Of a DNA stretch of 64,000 nt, positions 54,837-64,000 are shown piece by piece (the stretch's first letter is position 1; each line of letters opens with the position of its first letter). The notes under the pieces are model-generated. The model was given only the letters and a program-made list of their open reading frames with translations, was not told the origin of the DNA and made no database searches. The stretch spans positions 186,001 to 250,000 of the forward strand of contig JAHGAU010000035.1 in the NCBI GenBank assembly GCA_019925105.1, written 5' to 3'. Both the position numbers and the translations under genes were made by a program. The DNA comes from Niebla homalea (Eukaryota; Ascomycota; Lecanoromycetes; Lecanorales; Ramalinaceae).

Positions 54837-55492
54837 CTAAGTCGAAGAATCGTATTCTTCGCAAACGTACTCCATCCCGCTGTTCTCGCCGGTGCCGTAC
54901 GGAAGCGATGGCCCAAGGAATGCGTCGATGTCCCAATCAGGATCCGAACGCCTACCAGGATTAACTGTTTGTGCTGATGAACGCCGATTTAGGTGTGCTT
55001 ACTTGGGAAACCGGCGCTTTTGTCTGCCATGCCCGTGGTATTCACGTTTGAGAAGGTCTCGATACGTCGCAAGACGCTCCTCTGCATAGTGTAATTCGTA
55101 CAAGGACTCTAGGTTGTCAGGTTGGTCGATCCTCCTCTCGACCCATTTACCATTTCTCCAATCTTCAGCTGGGATGGTGCAGTGCTCCCAGTGGATTTCC
55201 CGGTCATGTAAGGTTAGACGGTTGTTTAGGAGGATTTCTTGAGCTTGCAAATGTGTCTCCATGTGGGGTCCTTGCAGAAGTTAGATTTTTGACAACGGGC
55301 TGGCTGGCATGACGCATACTGCATCTCCTCCAGTTGTAGCGTTTTTCTCTGTGACAGTCATTAGGCATTGCTTTTGAAGTGGCCCAGGTCAAGAACTTAC
55401 ACGGAGCATGATACCCTTTTTCTTGTCTTGCACGAGATCAAATATTTCTTTGTCCGGCATTTACATTCCCATGTAGTCACTGTGCGACACAT
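54837..55492 (-). CDS. Small Cys-rich orphan protein C (W-x-C-x-C), four exons
   Basis: No family recognised. The exons 55492..55401, 55348..55320, 55270..55003 and 54951..54837 were assembled by me; introns are 52, 49 and 51 bp with good donors (GTAAGT, GTATGC, GTAAGC) and every phase agrees, giving 167 residues. The N-terminus is MCRTVTTWECKCRTKKYLIS, then CKTRKRVSCSV and WRRC. The second half is charged and helical (ERLATYRDLLKREYHGHGRQ). The end is acidic (DPDWDIDAFLGPS, YVCEEYDSST). There is no signal peptide. Exon 2 is only 29 nt. It is the upstream member of the three-gene same-strand group. Confidence 0.68.
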
Positions 55493-55986
55493 TTTGATCT
55501 AAGCGGAGATGCAACAGTATGTACAGGGAGAAAGTTGGTGGAGTAGATGTGGAAGAACCAAAGGCGCATTTTGCTGGGACCCGGAAGAGAACCAGAGGAA
55601 CGAAAGGCAGGGCTCCGAAGCGGCTCTTATACGCCTGTTCTGTTGACTCACGACATGGCTAGCATGTACGACATGTAGCAGATGATCACCCTAGAAAGCC
55701 GAGAAACACCCTGGCGCTTCCAGCTACCGAAATGAGATGACGTGAAGGTGGACCCACTGCCACCAGTCTGTGTAACGTCAGCTGCTTTTGACAATCAGAA
55801 ATGAAACGCGGTGAAGGAAATGAGATGCGATGTTTGATATGATTTTGGGATGTTTAGCTTTAAGCCAAAATGGTTGGAGACTCAAACCCCTCTGCAGCAG
55901 GCATTGCCACACAAAATCCACCCCTCGATATGCATTTCAACGGGCTAGAATTTTGGGTACGTCCGATCCATGACCGGTCACACTCA
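55493..55986. other. Intergenic, no gene seen
   Basis: About 490 bp between orphan gene C and the stop of the RAD9/Crb2-like gene. A plus-strand frame from 55870 runs antisense into that gene and is not accepted. Confidence 0.4.
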
Positions 55987-58900
55987 TCATTCTGCCAACT
56001 GTCCCAATATCAAGCTCTGAATCACAAACTCATGCTCCACCACCCTGGGCCTCTTCATCCCTTCTTTGGTATCATCCCTGCCACCAGAAAGCCCCTTTCT
56101 CTTCCTCCCTCGCTCCCCAACGACACCATGACACAGAACCTTCTCCACTTCCGGGACGCGATCACTATGTGTGTACACCCAATCCCACGGCTCGTCTGCA
56201 TCCGAAATAGCTTTTGCAGCTCCCTCCACGCTCGTGACCTTTGCAACTCTGGATGCTCCCAGCAAATACGTGAGGAAGATGTGATGGCGCATAGGCACTT
56301 CCTCGTGTCTCTGCATGATGAGCAGGACGGAAGTGTCAGAGAGCATGGTGGAGCGGTTGGCTACAATCTCTTCGAGCGTGGAAGTATTGGGGTCGGGCAT
56401 GGGATCGAGGGTGCGAGATCGAGTGGCCCCGTCAAGGTGAGTGGATTTCCCAGCAGCGAGAAGATAGGGCAGGAGGGGAAGGAGGGTTTGTTTGGCAAGG
56501 CTGTCGGAGATCCAGCGGGTGGCGAGACAGGGGATGCCGAGCGCGAGTGCTTGGATGTATTTGGCCCCGCGCCAATGCTCGTCCGCGATGAGGCAGGTGA
56601 AGCCGAGGGTTTTGGCTTTGGGCGTGAGTTGGCATGCGCTGTTTTTGTAAACACGCTTGGAAGGGCTGGATGGGCGAGAGATATTGGGTATGATGAAGAG
56701 CTCATCGAAGCCTTGTTCAAGGACACGGCCGCCGTTGGAGATAATAAGACGTTTTGTTTGGTCGAGTCGGGCAGTGGATGAAATGTTGGTCAGGGTGATT
56801 ACCATATTGGTGAACAAATCGCCTGTGGCGTCTTTCGAAGCCTTCAGGGGCCTGTGGGGTTGTAGGACAGAGGTCTTGGCTCGTCTGGTACGAGAGGTTG
56901 GCGTAGAGGGTGTCGACTGTCGCTCGGACGGCGTTTGAAGTCCGGTCAGTATTGGCACTTTGTCGGACACAAATGTAAAGTCTCTGTTTCTAATAGCTGT
57001 CCATTGACTCTGCGTGATGTAGACTCTGGAAATGGGCATTTCAAGCTCGCTACTGTCGGACTGCTCGCCACCATCGGATTGTCGTCGTTTCGGATGAAGA
57101 AGGACATATTCATGGCCATGTAAATCCTGCGACACCGGGATTCCTTCCGTGAGTGCAGCTTGCTGATCTCCATCTGTCGTCTCCGCTGGATGTCGAGCCT
57201 CCAGTACGACGAAGTTCTGGGACCTCTTACCCTTCATGTCAACCTTGCAGATGTCCCCAGGTCGTAGTTCGAGCCGCTTGACCATGTAACCACTAACGAC
57301 GGCATCTGCGCCATTATCGAACCGGACTCGATAGCGCGGTTCATTTCCCGGGATTATCCCAGTGCAAGTAGCAGGTAAGAAGCATGAATTGTGGCCATTA
57401 AAATGTGCAAAGACACGGTTGGGTACAATTGAAGTAGGAGTCGGATAATCATCTGCGAGCGCAGTGGGACCAGAAGGGTCTGAGTCGCGCTTCCGTTTCC
57501 TCGATGGGCTTAAGCTGGATACTCGAGAGTGATGCCCAAACGAAGCGCTATGCATAGCTGCAACATTAGCAGGTGAAGATTCGAGACGGGCATTTGCTTG
57601 TAATGCGCCTGACTGAGTCTTCTGGTCAGAGCGTTTGACTTTGGTTGGCGGTGAAATATCCTCTACTACAGCCTCAGCCTCTGGCTCAGGCTCAGTCACC
57701 ATGGACCACGTGGGTGGTGATGATGTTTGCGGAACCTTTGGTTGAGCTTTTAGATCTACCTCAAGAGCTTTCAACCGTGTAAGAGAAGATGCAGTGTCAG
57801 TCGAGGCTTCTCGGTTGAAACCGCTAATCTCTCGACGTATTCCAACCTGATGATCATGATGGCGAGGTTTTCCCAGACGATCTTCTTGACCCAACCCATC
57901 CATAGTGTGATGATATTCTTTATCATACTCAGTAAAACTGCTGATACCTGCAATTACGTCGGTCAAGTTCTCCTGAGGGGAAGGATCTGCCATGATGTCT
58001 GCCATCCCTCGATACGATTGTGATTGCGATTGAGATTTCGCTGGGGATGTCGATTTGCTTTGTATATCACTTCGCAAGGTGCTGACACGCGACTTTGAGG
58101 GCGTCTGATCCAGGGTCTCATGCGCCGTCTCATACACAGTTGATGGACCAGACGGGGTTACTGTCTTGTGACTTGATGGTATCTTAGAAGGGGGATTTGG
58201 AGTCGGATAAGGGAAAGGACTATGACTTGCGACGGAGTGAGGTTGCCCTTGCTTCATAGAATGCGGACGGTCAGTCTCCACCTGTGCTACCGGAGAAGGA
58301 TTTGGGGTAGCATTTTTCCTTTCGGCAGTGACTCCAGACTGCTCACGACTAGGCCTGTCAGAGACCTTGTCTCCAGTCGTTTCTCCCTCATTCCCACCCT
58401 GCCACGGTGAAGCTTCGCCTTCCGTGGGAGGGATCGGCGCCGAAGAGGGTTTAAACATTCCTGCCAGCTGCGATTGTGGTACCATTGCACGAGAATCCAG
58501 AGACGATGAGTGAAGATTGTCACCGGCTGGTCCCTCCATGCTTGGGCGTTGAGATGTTTGCGAGTCAGCAATACCATATATCTGCGAGGGATGATGGGTC
58601 GAGGCTGTGCTTCTCTCAGGCGACCTGGTCGCTGCTGAACTACTTGGTTCGAAAGTGGTCTGGCTAGCACGAGTGACGTGTGACTTGCTCCTCGTTTGGG
58701 CGTGAGAAGGTGTTAGCTGAGAGGTTACGAAGTGTGATGTTGCTTGACGAAGCCTCGACCCCGTCATGGGGACTTCAACATTCTCCTTATTTTCTTCAGC
58801 AAAGTCCGGGTGTTGCTCGGTGACAGCTCTTTCTTCAACATCTTCCTCATGCTCAGTCTCCTCCTCTGTTATATTCATTGGGTCATCCACGGCCAACTCG

Positions 58901-60268
58901 GGGGGTACGTCATCAGATATGATCAAAGGGTGACCCAGATGTTTCCCCGACCGTGGCGGGCTACTGTGTGGAGACCTTCCACTCCTTCTTAGTCTTTTCT
59001 TATATGGTCGCTTCTGAGCCTTGCTGACCGGACTTGCGGTGAGTCCTGCGAATTGGTTTCTCGCTGTATGATAACGCTCCTTTTTATTCATATAGCTTCT
59101 GAAGACCGTACCGTCGGAATTGAACTCTCCTTCAGAAAATCCTTCCTCAGGCTCGTTCTGTTCCTGCAACTTCCGCTGTCGCTCTCGCTCTTCTTGAGAT
59201 TCTTTCATTGAAAGGTATGTTGTATGCGGCTCTGTGACGGCTCTGGTCATGTTGGCCCGACGCAAAGTGATGGGAGAGGAGACAGTGCCAGCAGTCGAAG
59301 GTCGTTGCATGCTCTGAAGGTCTGGAGATGGGCGATCGCTGAGAATATCCATCGCTGCATTGGCTGGAGAGGTCATAGCTTGGGTGGCCTTGAAGAGCTG
59401 GCTGGGCCCCATCAGATCACCATCGGCTGATTGCCCAGCAAACGGATTGATTGGAAGAGAAGGCGTTTGCGTCTCCTGGGAAGGCGTCTGACTGCCACGT
59501 TTTCGTTTGCATGACTGAGAAGCTGGCGTTTTCGGGACGGAAAACCTCTTCGACTCAGGGTAGATGTCGGTATGTACATCTTGCGACAGAGGATCGTCAT
59601 CATCTTCGTCCAGGTTAGCAAAAGGGAGCAGACTCTCAACGTCCCGGGCGGAAGACTGCTCCCAAGGAGTGAGTAGGTCAATGTGATGTGACTCCACTGT
59701 CTGATCTAGAGTGCCCGGAGAGTGGGCTGCCTCCTTCTGACTGGTATGAGATTTATCATTGCTCCCTGGCTGGGTGTCTCGACCCGTCGTGTACTTGTCG
59801 TAGACCCATTGCGAGATGGGCTGGGTATCACCTTGAGACTGAGAATGTTGCTGCATAGTGCTCGGCCTTGCAGAATCCGGGATGGTGCTTGGCAATGACA
59901 GGCGCTTTAGGCCTTCTTGTGGGGGAGCCCCGTTCGCATGAAGCTCGACATTGGCAGATGCTGTGTCGCGCTGCACCACCTGGCCATTCAAGGCTTTCCG
60001 AGGCTTTTGAGTATTGAGGTCGTTCAGGAACTTTGTAGGTGATCTTCGAGACGCGTTCTGTAGGAGGATCGAGGCAGTGTTGCCTTGTTGAGGGACCTGC
60101 AGGGAAGATGGCGTCAATTGCGATGTTTCGCATACACGCCGGTCCGGTGATGCCGAGCATAGTCAGGGTAGGATGTATAGTAAATTTACTTACGTATGTA
60201 TCATGATCCAGGCTCAGAGCAAACGCCTTGAGCTGTGAGATGTCCTGGCTCTCCGTCTGAGCGGTCAT
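55987..60268 (-). CDS. RAD9/Crb2-type DNA-damage checkpoint mediator (Tudor-BRCT)
   Basis: 53BP1/Crb2/Rad9-class adaptor that binds damaged chromatin and brings checkpoint kinases together. Exons are 60268..60194 (25 codons, MTAQTESQDISQLKAFALSL) and 60096..55987, with a 97-bp intron; 1394 residues. The first 900 residues are disordered and dense in SQ/TQ sites (SQSQGDTQPISQW, TPSQETQTP), the targets of ATM/ATR kinases. A Tudor-like domain starts near 914 (VFAHFNGHNSCFLPATCTGI, YRVRFDNGADAVV). The C-terminal third has tandem BRCT features from about 1118 (MVITLTNISS, LIISNGGRVLEQGFDELFII, FTCLIADEHWRGAKYIQALA, GIPCLATRWISDSLA, SLILGQLAE). Order and length fit Crb2/Rad9. Confidence 0.9.
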
Positions 60269-60563
60269 ATTTGCGGGCGCGTGGAGGCAAATGCAGGCAG
60301 GTTGCAGGGATCAGTCAAAACGCGAAATCGATAAAGAGTCGCGTAAAACGTAAAACGCCACGACTTTACGGAATAGATTATTCTAATAGATTAATCTTAG
60401 AACTACTCTTATCATATCTCTTGGCAAAAATGAGCACCGATGAGCGAACGACCCTTCCTTGTTAGGAGCAAAAACAATATCAAGGTACGCAATGTTGGAC
60501 TCGTATCCCCACTGCAAACAACTCTTTGTGAGAAAGGCCTAAGAATTGCCATCTGCTACTGAG

Positions 60564-62162
60564 ATGCTGGAGCAGCCGATAGCCACCATCTGCTTCTTAT
60601 GGTACATCTTCATCATCATTGTCAACGCAATTGGCGTCTATAAAATGTACATACTGACTGACAACCATAACACACAGACAATCCACCATGGCTGACATGA
60701 GCGCAATAGACGACGAAGCTACACTTCCTATCAATTGCCCCCCGCTTCCACCACCGCACTCGCCTCGTCTGCCCCACACATCACAATCATCCGCCCTGTC
60801 AAGGGTCTCGAACCCTCACTCTATGACTGCCTCGCATCCACCTTCTACCAATCGTATTCCTCCTCAAAGCTGACAATCTATTTCTGCATCTCGTCTCGCT
60901 CAGACCCAGCTCTCCCAACTCTGCAATGCCTGCTCATCGACTTCCCGACCTTCGACGCCCACATCCTCGTTGAGGAGGAAGATCCAAACCTCCGCGGGCA
61001 GGATGGCGGCGCCGCCACGAACCTGGGTCCCAACCCAAAAATCAGGAATATGTCCCGCGCCTGGCGCGAGGCCAAGGGGGATTTCGTCTGGATAATCGAT
61101 TGTAACGTGTGGGTGGGTCCCGATGCGGCTGGGCGGATGGTCGACGCGTTGTGCGGGTACAAGGCGAGAGCGGCCGCTCCGGGCGGGAGGAAATACAAAT
61201 TCGTGCATCAATTGCCTCTCGTGGTCGACGTCGGGACCGACCCCACAACGGGCGATAGTAGTGTAGCGAGCCAGAGCCACAAGACGAAGAGGATGGGACG
61301 GCGGGGTGGCACGCTCGAGGAGATGTTCCTCTCCACCTCGCACGCGAAATTCTACACCGCCATCAACACCGTCGCCATCGCCCCCTGCATCGTCGGCAAA
61401 TCCAACATGTTCCGCCGATCCCACCTGAACCTCCTCACGTCCCCCCTCACCGCCGCCCGCAGCACCGCCAGCGTGCCGCTCGCGCAGCAGCAGCAGCCGG
61501 GGATCGACTACTTCTCCTCCAACATCTGCGAGGACCACCTGATCGGCGACCTACTCTGGAAGAACCCCGTCCCCACCGCCACCGCCGCCACCGCCGCCGC
61601 CGATTCCCAGAGCTGGGGCAACCACGCCCTCCTGCCGCCTCACCCATCCAACCTGGCCATCCAGCCCCTCTCCCCCTTACCGCTGTCGTGGTACCTATCC
61701 CGCCGGACGCGCTGGCTGCGCGTCCGCAAATTCACCGTCACGCTCGCGACGCTGGTGGAGCCGGGGACGGAATCGTTCCTCTGTTCGTTCTATGGGGCCT
61801 ACGCCCTGACTACGCTGGAGTATTTTGGGGAGAGCTGGGGCGTGCCGCGCAGCTGGATGGCGATGGCAGCGATTTGGTGCATCAGTGTGCTGGGATGGAT
61901 GTATGTCGATCGCTGGGTGTACGGGATGTTGCAGAGTTGTTCGCCCGTGAGGGGCCAGGCTGCTCCGTTCATGAGGAGTGAGAGGAGGAGGCCGTTCGGT
62001 AGTTGGGTGGCTGCATGGCTTGGGAGGGAAGCCTTGGCTTTGCCGATCTGGGTGTGGGCGTTTTGGGGAGGGATGAGTGTGGTGTGGAGGGGCCGGAGGT
62101 TCCGAGTGGGGATGGATATGAGGGTGAGGGAGATGGGGGTTGCGGGGAAGAAGGAAATGTAA
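60564..62162 (+). CDS. Ceramide glucosyltransferase (GT21)
   Basis: Transfers glucose from UDP-glucose to ceramide to make glucosylceramide, at Golgi/ER membranes. Exons are 60564..60646 and 60710..62162 (63-bp intron), 511 residues. The small first exon encodes the N-terminal membrane anchor (MLEQPIATICFLWYIFIIIV), and the junction yields VYKIRRSYTSYQ as in homologues. The catalytic part has HITIIRPVKGLEPSLYDCLA, LGPNPKIRNMSRAWREAKGD, WIIDCNVWVGPDA (Asp near 158), IVGKSNMFRRSHL, NICEDHLIGDLLW and SRRTRWLRVRKFTVTLATLV (the xxRW-type motif). Two or three C-terminal TM helices follow. The coding strand is strongly C-rich to about 61730 and then G-rich. Confidence 0.93.
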
Positions 62163-62443
62163 ATATGGATAAAGGTACAGATGTAGATGGTTTCATAGAT
62201 CTAAATGCTACATTTTTGATCTAGTATATGAAGCTAATGCCGAAACAAGGGTATGGCTCAAGCGGTTCACAAGTCTATGAGATGCTAGTTCCGCCCCTGG
62301 ATAAGCTGGAGCAAGTATCAAAATGCCTCTGCAGACTATCAGGACGCAGTCAGCAACAGCAAGCTTCTCAACACCATGTACCGTTAAGGCACATTTGATC
62401 CGTCCAGATCCAGAACTTTCTTCTGCCGAAACGACCAGGACCT

Positions 62444-64000
62444 TCAAACACCGGCCTTTGGTACCCACTTCTTGTCAGCTTTCGTTGGGCCTACCCGCTC
62501 AGCGATCATGTCTAGTGAGTCACGAATCACGTCTTTGCTCTGCTTCGGAAACTTCTTCTTGAGTTGTTCCACCAGGCCAAGCTTGGTCATGTCACTCCCA
62601 AACACAGCGGATTTGAATTCTTCTGCCAAGTCGTTAGGAATGAGTCGTTTCACTTGCTTTGCGGTCGTCGAGTCACTGTATTGAGCACCCGAAGCGGGAA
62701 GTCGTGGTTTAGTGACATCCAAAGGTTGTAAGTCTTGCTGAGCCTGAAGCGGCAGGTTGGAGATATTGATAGGGATTAAAGGCGCGCGAGGTGGCTCCAT
62801 TGACGCGGATTGGTGAGGTAGGATTGAGTGAGGGTTCACGGGTTTAGCCGGAGTGGATTGCTGCCAATAAGATGTTGAATAGGGGTCAATGGGAAAACAG
62901 GGTACTTCTTCGTCACTGTCAGTAATGATAGTCTAAGGGCGTACGGATCGTCGGTATACATACCCAAAAGCATATCGATATTGTATGCAGAATGATCAAC
63001 TGCACTTTCTCCAGCCCAACAGATACCGGAACAGTTCGGCTCTTGATCGCCTAGAAGCGGTCGTCGTTTGACGGCCTTGCCATCGCCAGCATCTTCGTCG
63101 TCCAAGAAGCCTTCCATCTCATCTTCATCTTCATCCTCAGCTTCCTCCTCGCCTTCCGAATCAAGTTCTTCTCCTTCTTCTGGCTCTTCCCATTCCGCTT
63201 CAGAGTCATAATTGTAATCTACTCCAGGTAGATTCGGCTCGCAGGGCTTTCGAGCCATTTTAGGTATCGACATGTGATTGAACCTTGAGCATGTCCCGAT
63301 GTACGGTGGCCGTACATCCTCGCGAAACTTGAGGAATTTCATGGGCACCTCCTTGAGCATTTCTTCGGGCTTTTGTTGTGGACCTCGAAATGAACCGGTG
63401 AGATCAATAGGATGCTTTGAGTTGCCATCCATTTGAGAGATAATGTCCTTGACTCGAAACCTTGGTCTAGATGTGGCTGAATTCTTCGGACGGATATGTA
63501 ACAGATGGGCAAAATTTGGTACCGTGCTGGCACTCGGCTCTCCTCCGTCTGTGATCGTTTTGTCAATGGTGTCAGTGGTCCATTGTAGGCCGGCCTCATC
63601 TCTGGCAAAACGGTGAGGTGGGGCAAGTGAGGTATGAGATTGTACAAAGAAAGGTGGGAAAGCTCGTTCAAATTCTGATATATGAGGTTTTCTGGGCGTA
63701 GCTGATGGTGATATACTTCGACGCTGCCTCAAATCCGTGGAACCCAAGTCGTTGGGCAAGCTCTGAGGGCTGCCCAAGGGTGCTGATCCTTCGCGAGAAG
63801 GTGAGGCCGTAGAGCTCCTTGTCAAGGACGGTTGACCAAAGAACGCATTCAGTCGCAATTGTGACTAAGAAATGTGAGCGCTGACTCTAGTATCATAAGA
63901 TAGACAATACCCTAGCTTTCTTGTTCTTTTCCTCCTCCTTCTTCTGTCTTTCTTCCTCCTTCTTGGTTTTCTCTTCCTCTCTCAAGCGATCCTTCTCCTC
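62444..64000 (-). CDS. CAF-1 large subunit (p150/Rlf2-like), C-terminal part
   Basis: Histone H3-H4 chaperone subunit for replication-coupled nucleosome assembly. The 5' end lies beyond base 64000. Exons in the window are 64000..63911, 63864..62960 and 62915..62444, 488 residues. The first exon is the end of the Lys/Glu/Arg-rich KER helix (EEKDRLREEEKTKKEEERQK). Then come SQLRLNAFFGQP, PMKFLKFREDVRPPYIGTCS, YNYDSEAEWEEPEEGEELDS with a long Asp/Glu tract (histone-binding acidic region), and DEEVPCFPIDPYSTSYWQQS. The C-terminal winged-helix-like end has VKRLIPNDLAEEFKSAVFGS and GLVEQLKKKFPKQSKDVIRD. Of two possible donors near 62960, the one at 62959 (44-bp intron) is the one that keeps the conserved frame. 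Confidence 0.93.

Noticed and set aside
54478..54936. 152-codon minus-strand frame with a charged helical stretch
   Set aside because: It overlaps the last exon of orphan gene C in another frame; the exon chain of gene C fits all phases, this frame does not join to it.
55870..56781. 303-codon plus-strand frame
   Set aside because: Antisense to the BRCT end of the RAD9/Crb2-like gene; no conserved motif.
1..64000. Secondary-metabolite gene cluster around the MFS and ABC transporters
   Set aside because: No polyketide synthase, peptide synthetase, terpene cyclase or cluster-type transcription factor is present; the transporters sit among housekeeping genes.
1..64000. tRNA or rRNA genes
   Set aside because: I looked in the gene-free stretches for paired cloverleaf arms with a GTTCGA-type loop and saw none I could support by eye; a tRNAscan run would settle it.

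Overview
The window is eukaryotic nuclear DNA from a filamentous ascomycete (Pezizomycotina). A Dothideomycete is my best guess, but that is inference. The evidence is many short GT-AG introns of about 40-100 bp with CTAAC/CTGAC-type branch sites, and gene families typical of these fungi: a QDE-1-type RNA-dependent RNA polymerase, LCL2, URC4, an alpha/beta-hydrolase-NACHT-WD40 NLR, fructosamine-kinase-like and ABC-A proteins. There are no operons, rRNA genes or CRISPR arrays, and I recognised no tRNA. All exon models were built by hand from reading-frame continuity and splice signals. Where I give exon coordinates, the exon lengths sum to whole codons.

Layout. 1-8.6 kb: 5' end of SEC61 alpha (minus), a peroxisomal-looking nitronate monooxygenase (plus), a three-exon RNA-dependent RNA polymerase (minus) and SGT1 (minus). 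9-15.4 kb: HID1 (plus), a DHA1-type MFS transporter broken by one frameshift (plus) and a five-exon fructosamine-kinase-like gene (minus). 16.1-21.4 kb: a 1569-residue NLR-like protein. 22.4-31.8 kb: an S9 peptidase, a 173-bp MITE-like foldback element, an unknown basic/coiled protein, mitochondrial bL27, LCL2, a decayed 5'-nucleotidase/metallophosphatase pseudogene and a WW-domain protein. 32.2-42 kb: a sugar transporter, a full-size ABC-A transporter and a MARVEL-like membrane protein. 42.7-50.3 kb: auxilin/SWA2-like, URC4 (uracil catabolism) and the Rag GTPase GTR1. 50.3-55.5 kb: a gene-poor block with a long ACTC microsatellite, then three small Cys-rich orphan genes on the minus strand sharing an N-terminal W-x-C-x-C motif. 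56-64 kb: a RAD9/Crb2-type checkpoint mediator, ceramide glucosyltransferase, and the C-terminal part of CAF-1 p150, which runs off the window.

Most genes are unlinked housekeeping functions: secretion (SEC61, HID1, auxilin), nutrient and TORC1 signalling (GTR1, URC4), chromatin and DNA damage (CAF-1, RAD9/Crb2), RNA silencing (RdRP). The accessory features are the NLR with its divergent kinase-like neighbour, the small Cys-rich cluster, the MITE and two broken genes.

The least expected signal is compositional. In many genes on both strands the coding strand is C-rich in an upstream part and turns abruptly G-rich towards the 3' end, with matching switches in synonymous codons (CTC to TTG, GGC to GGG, CGC to AGG).
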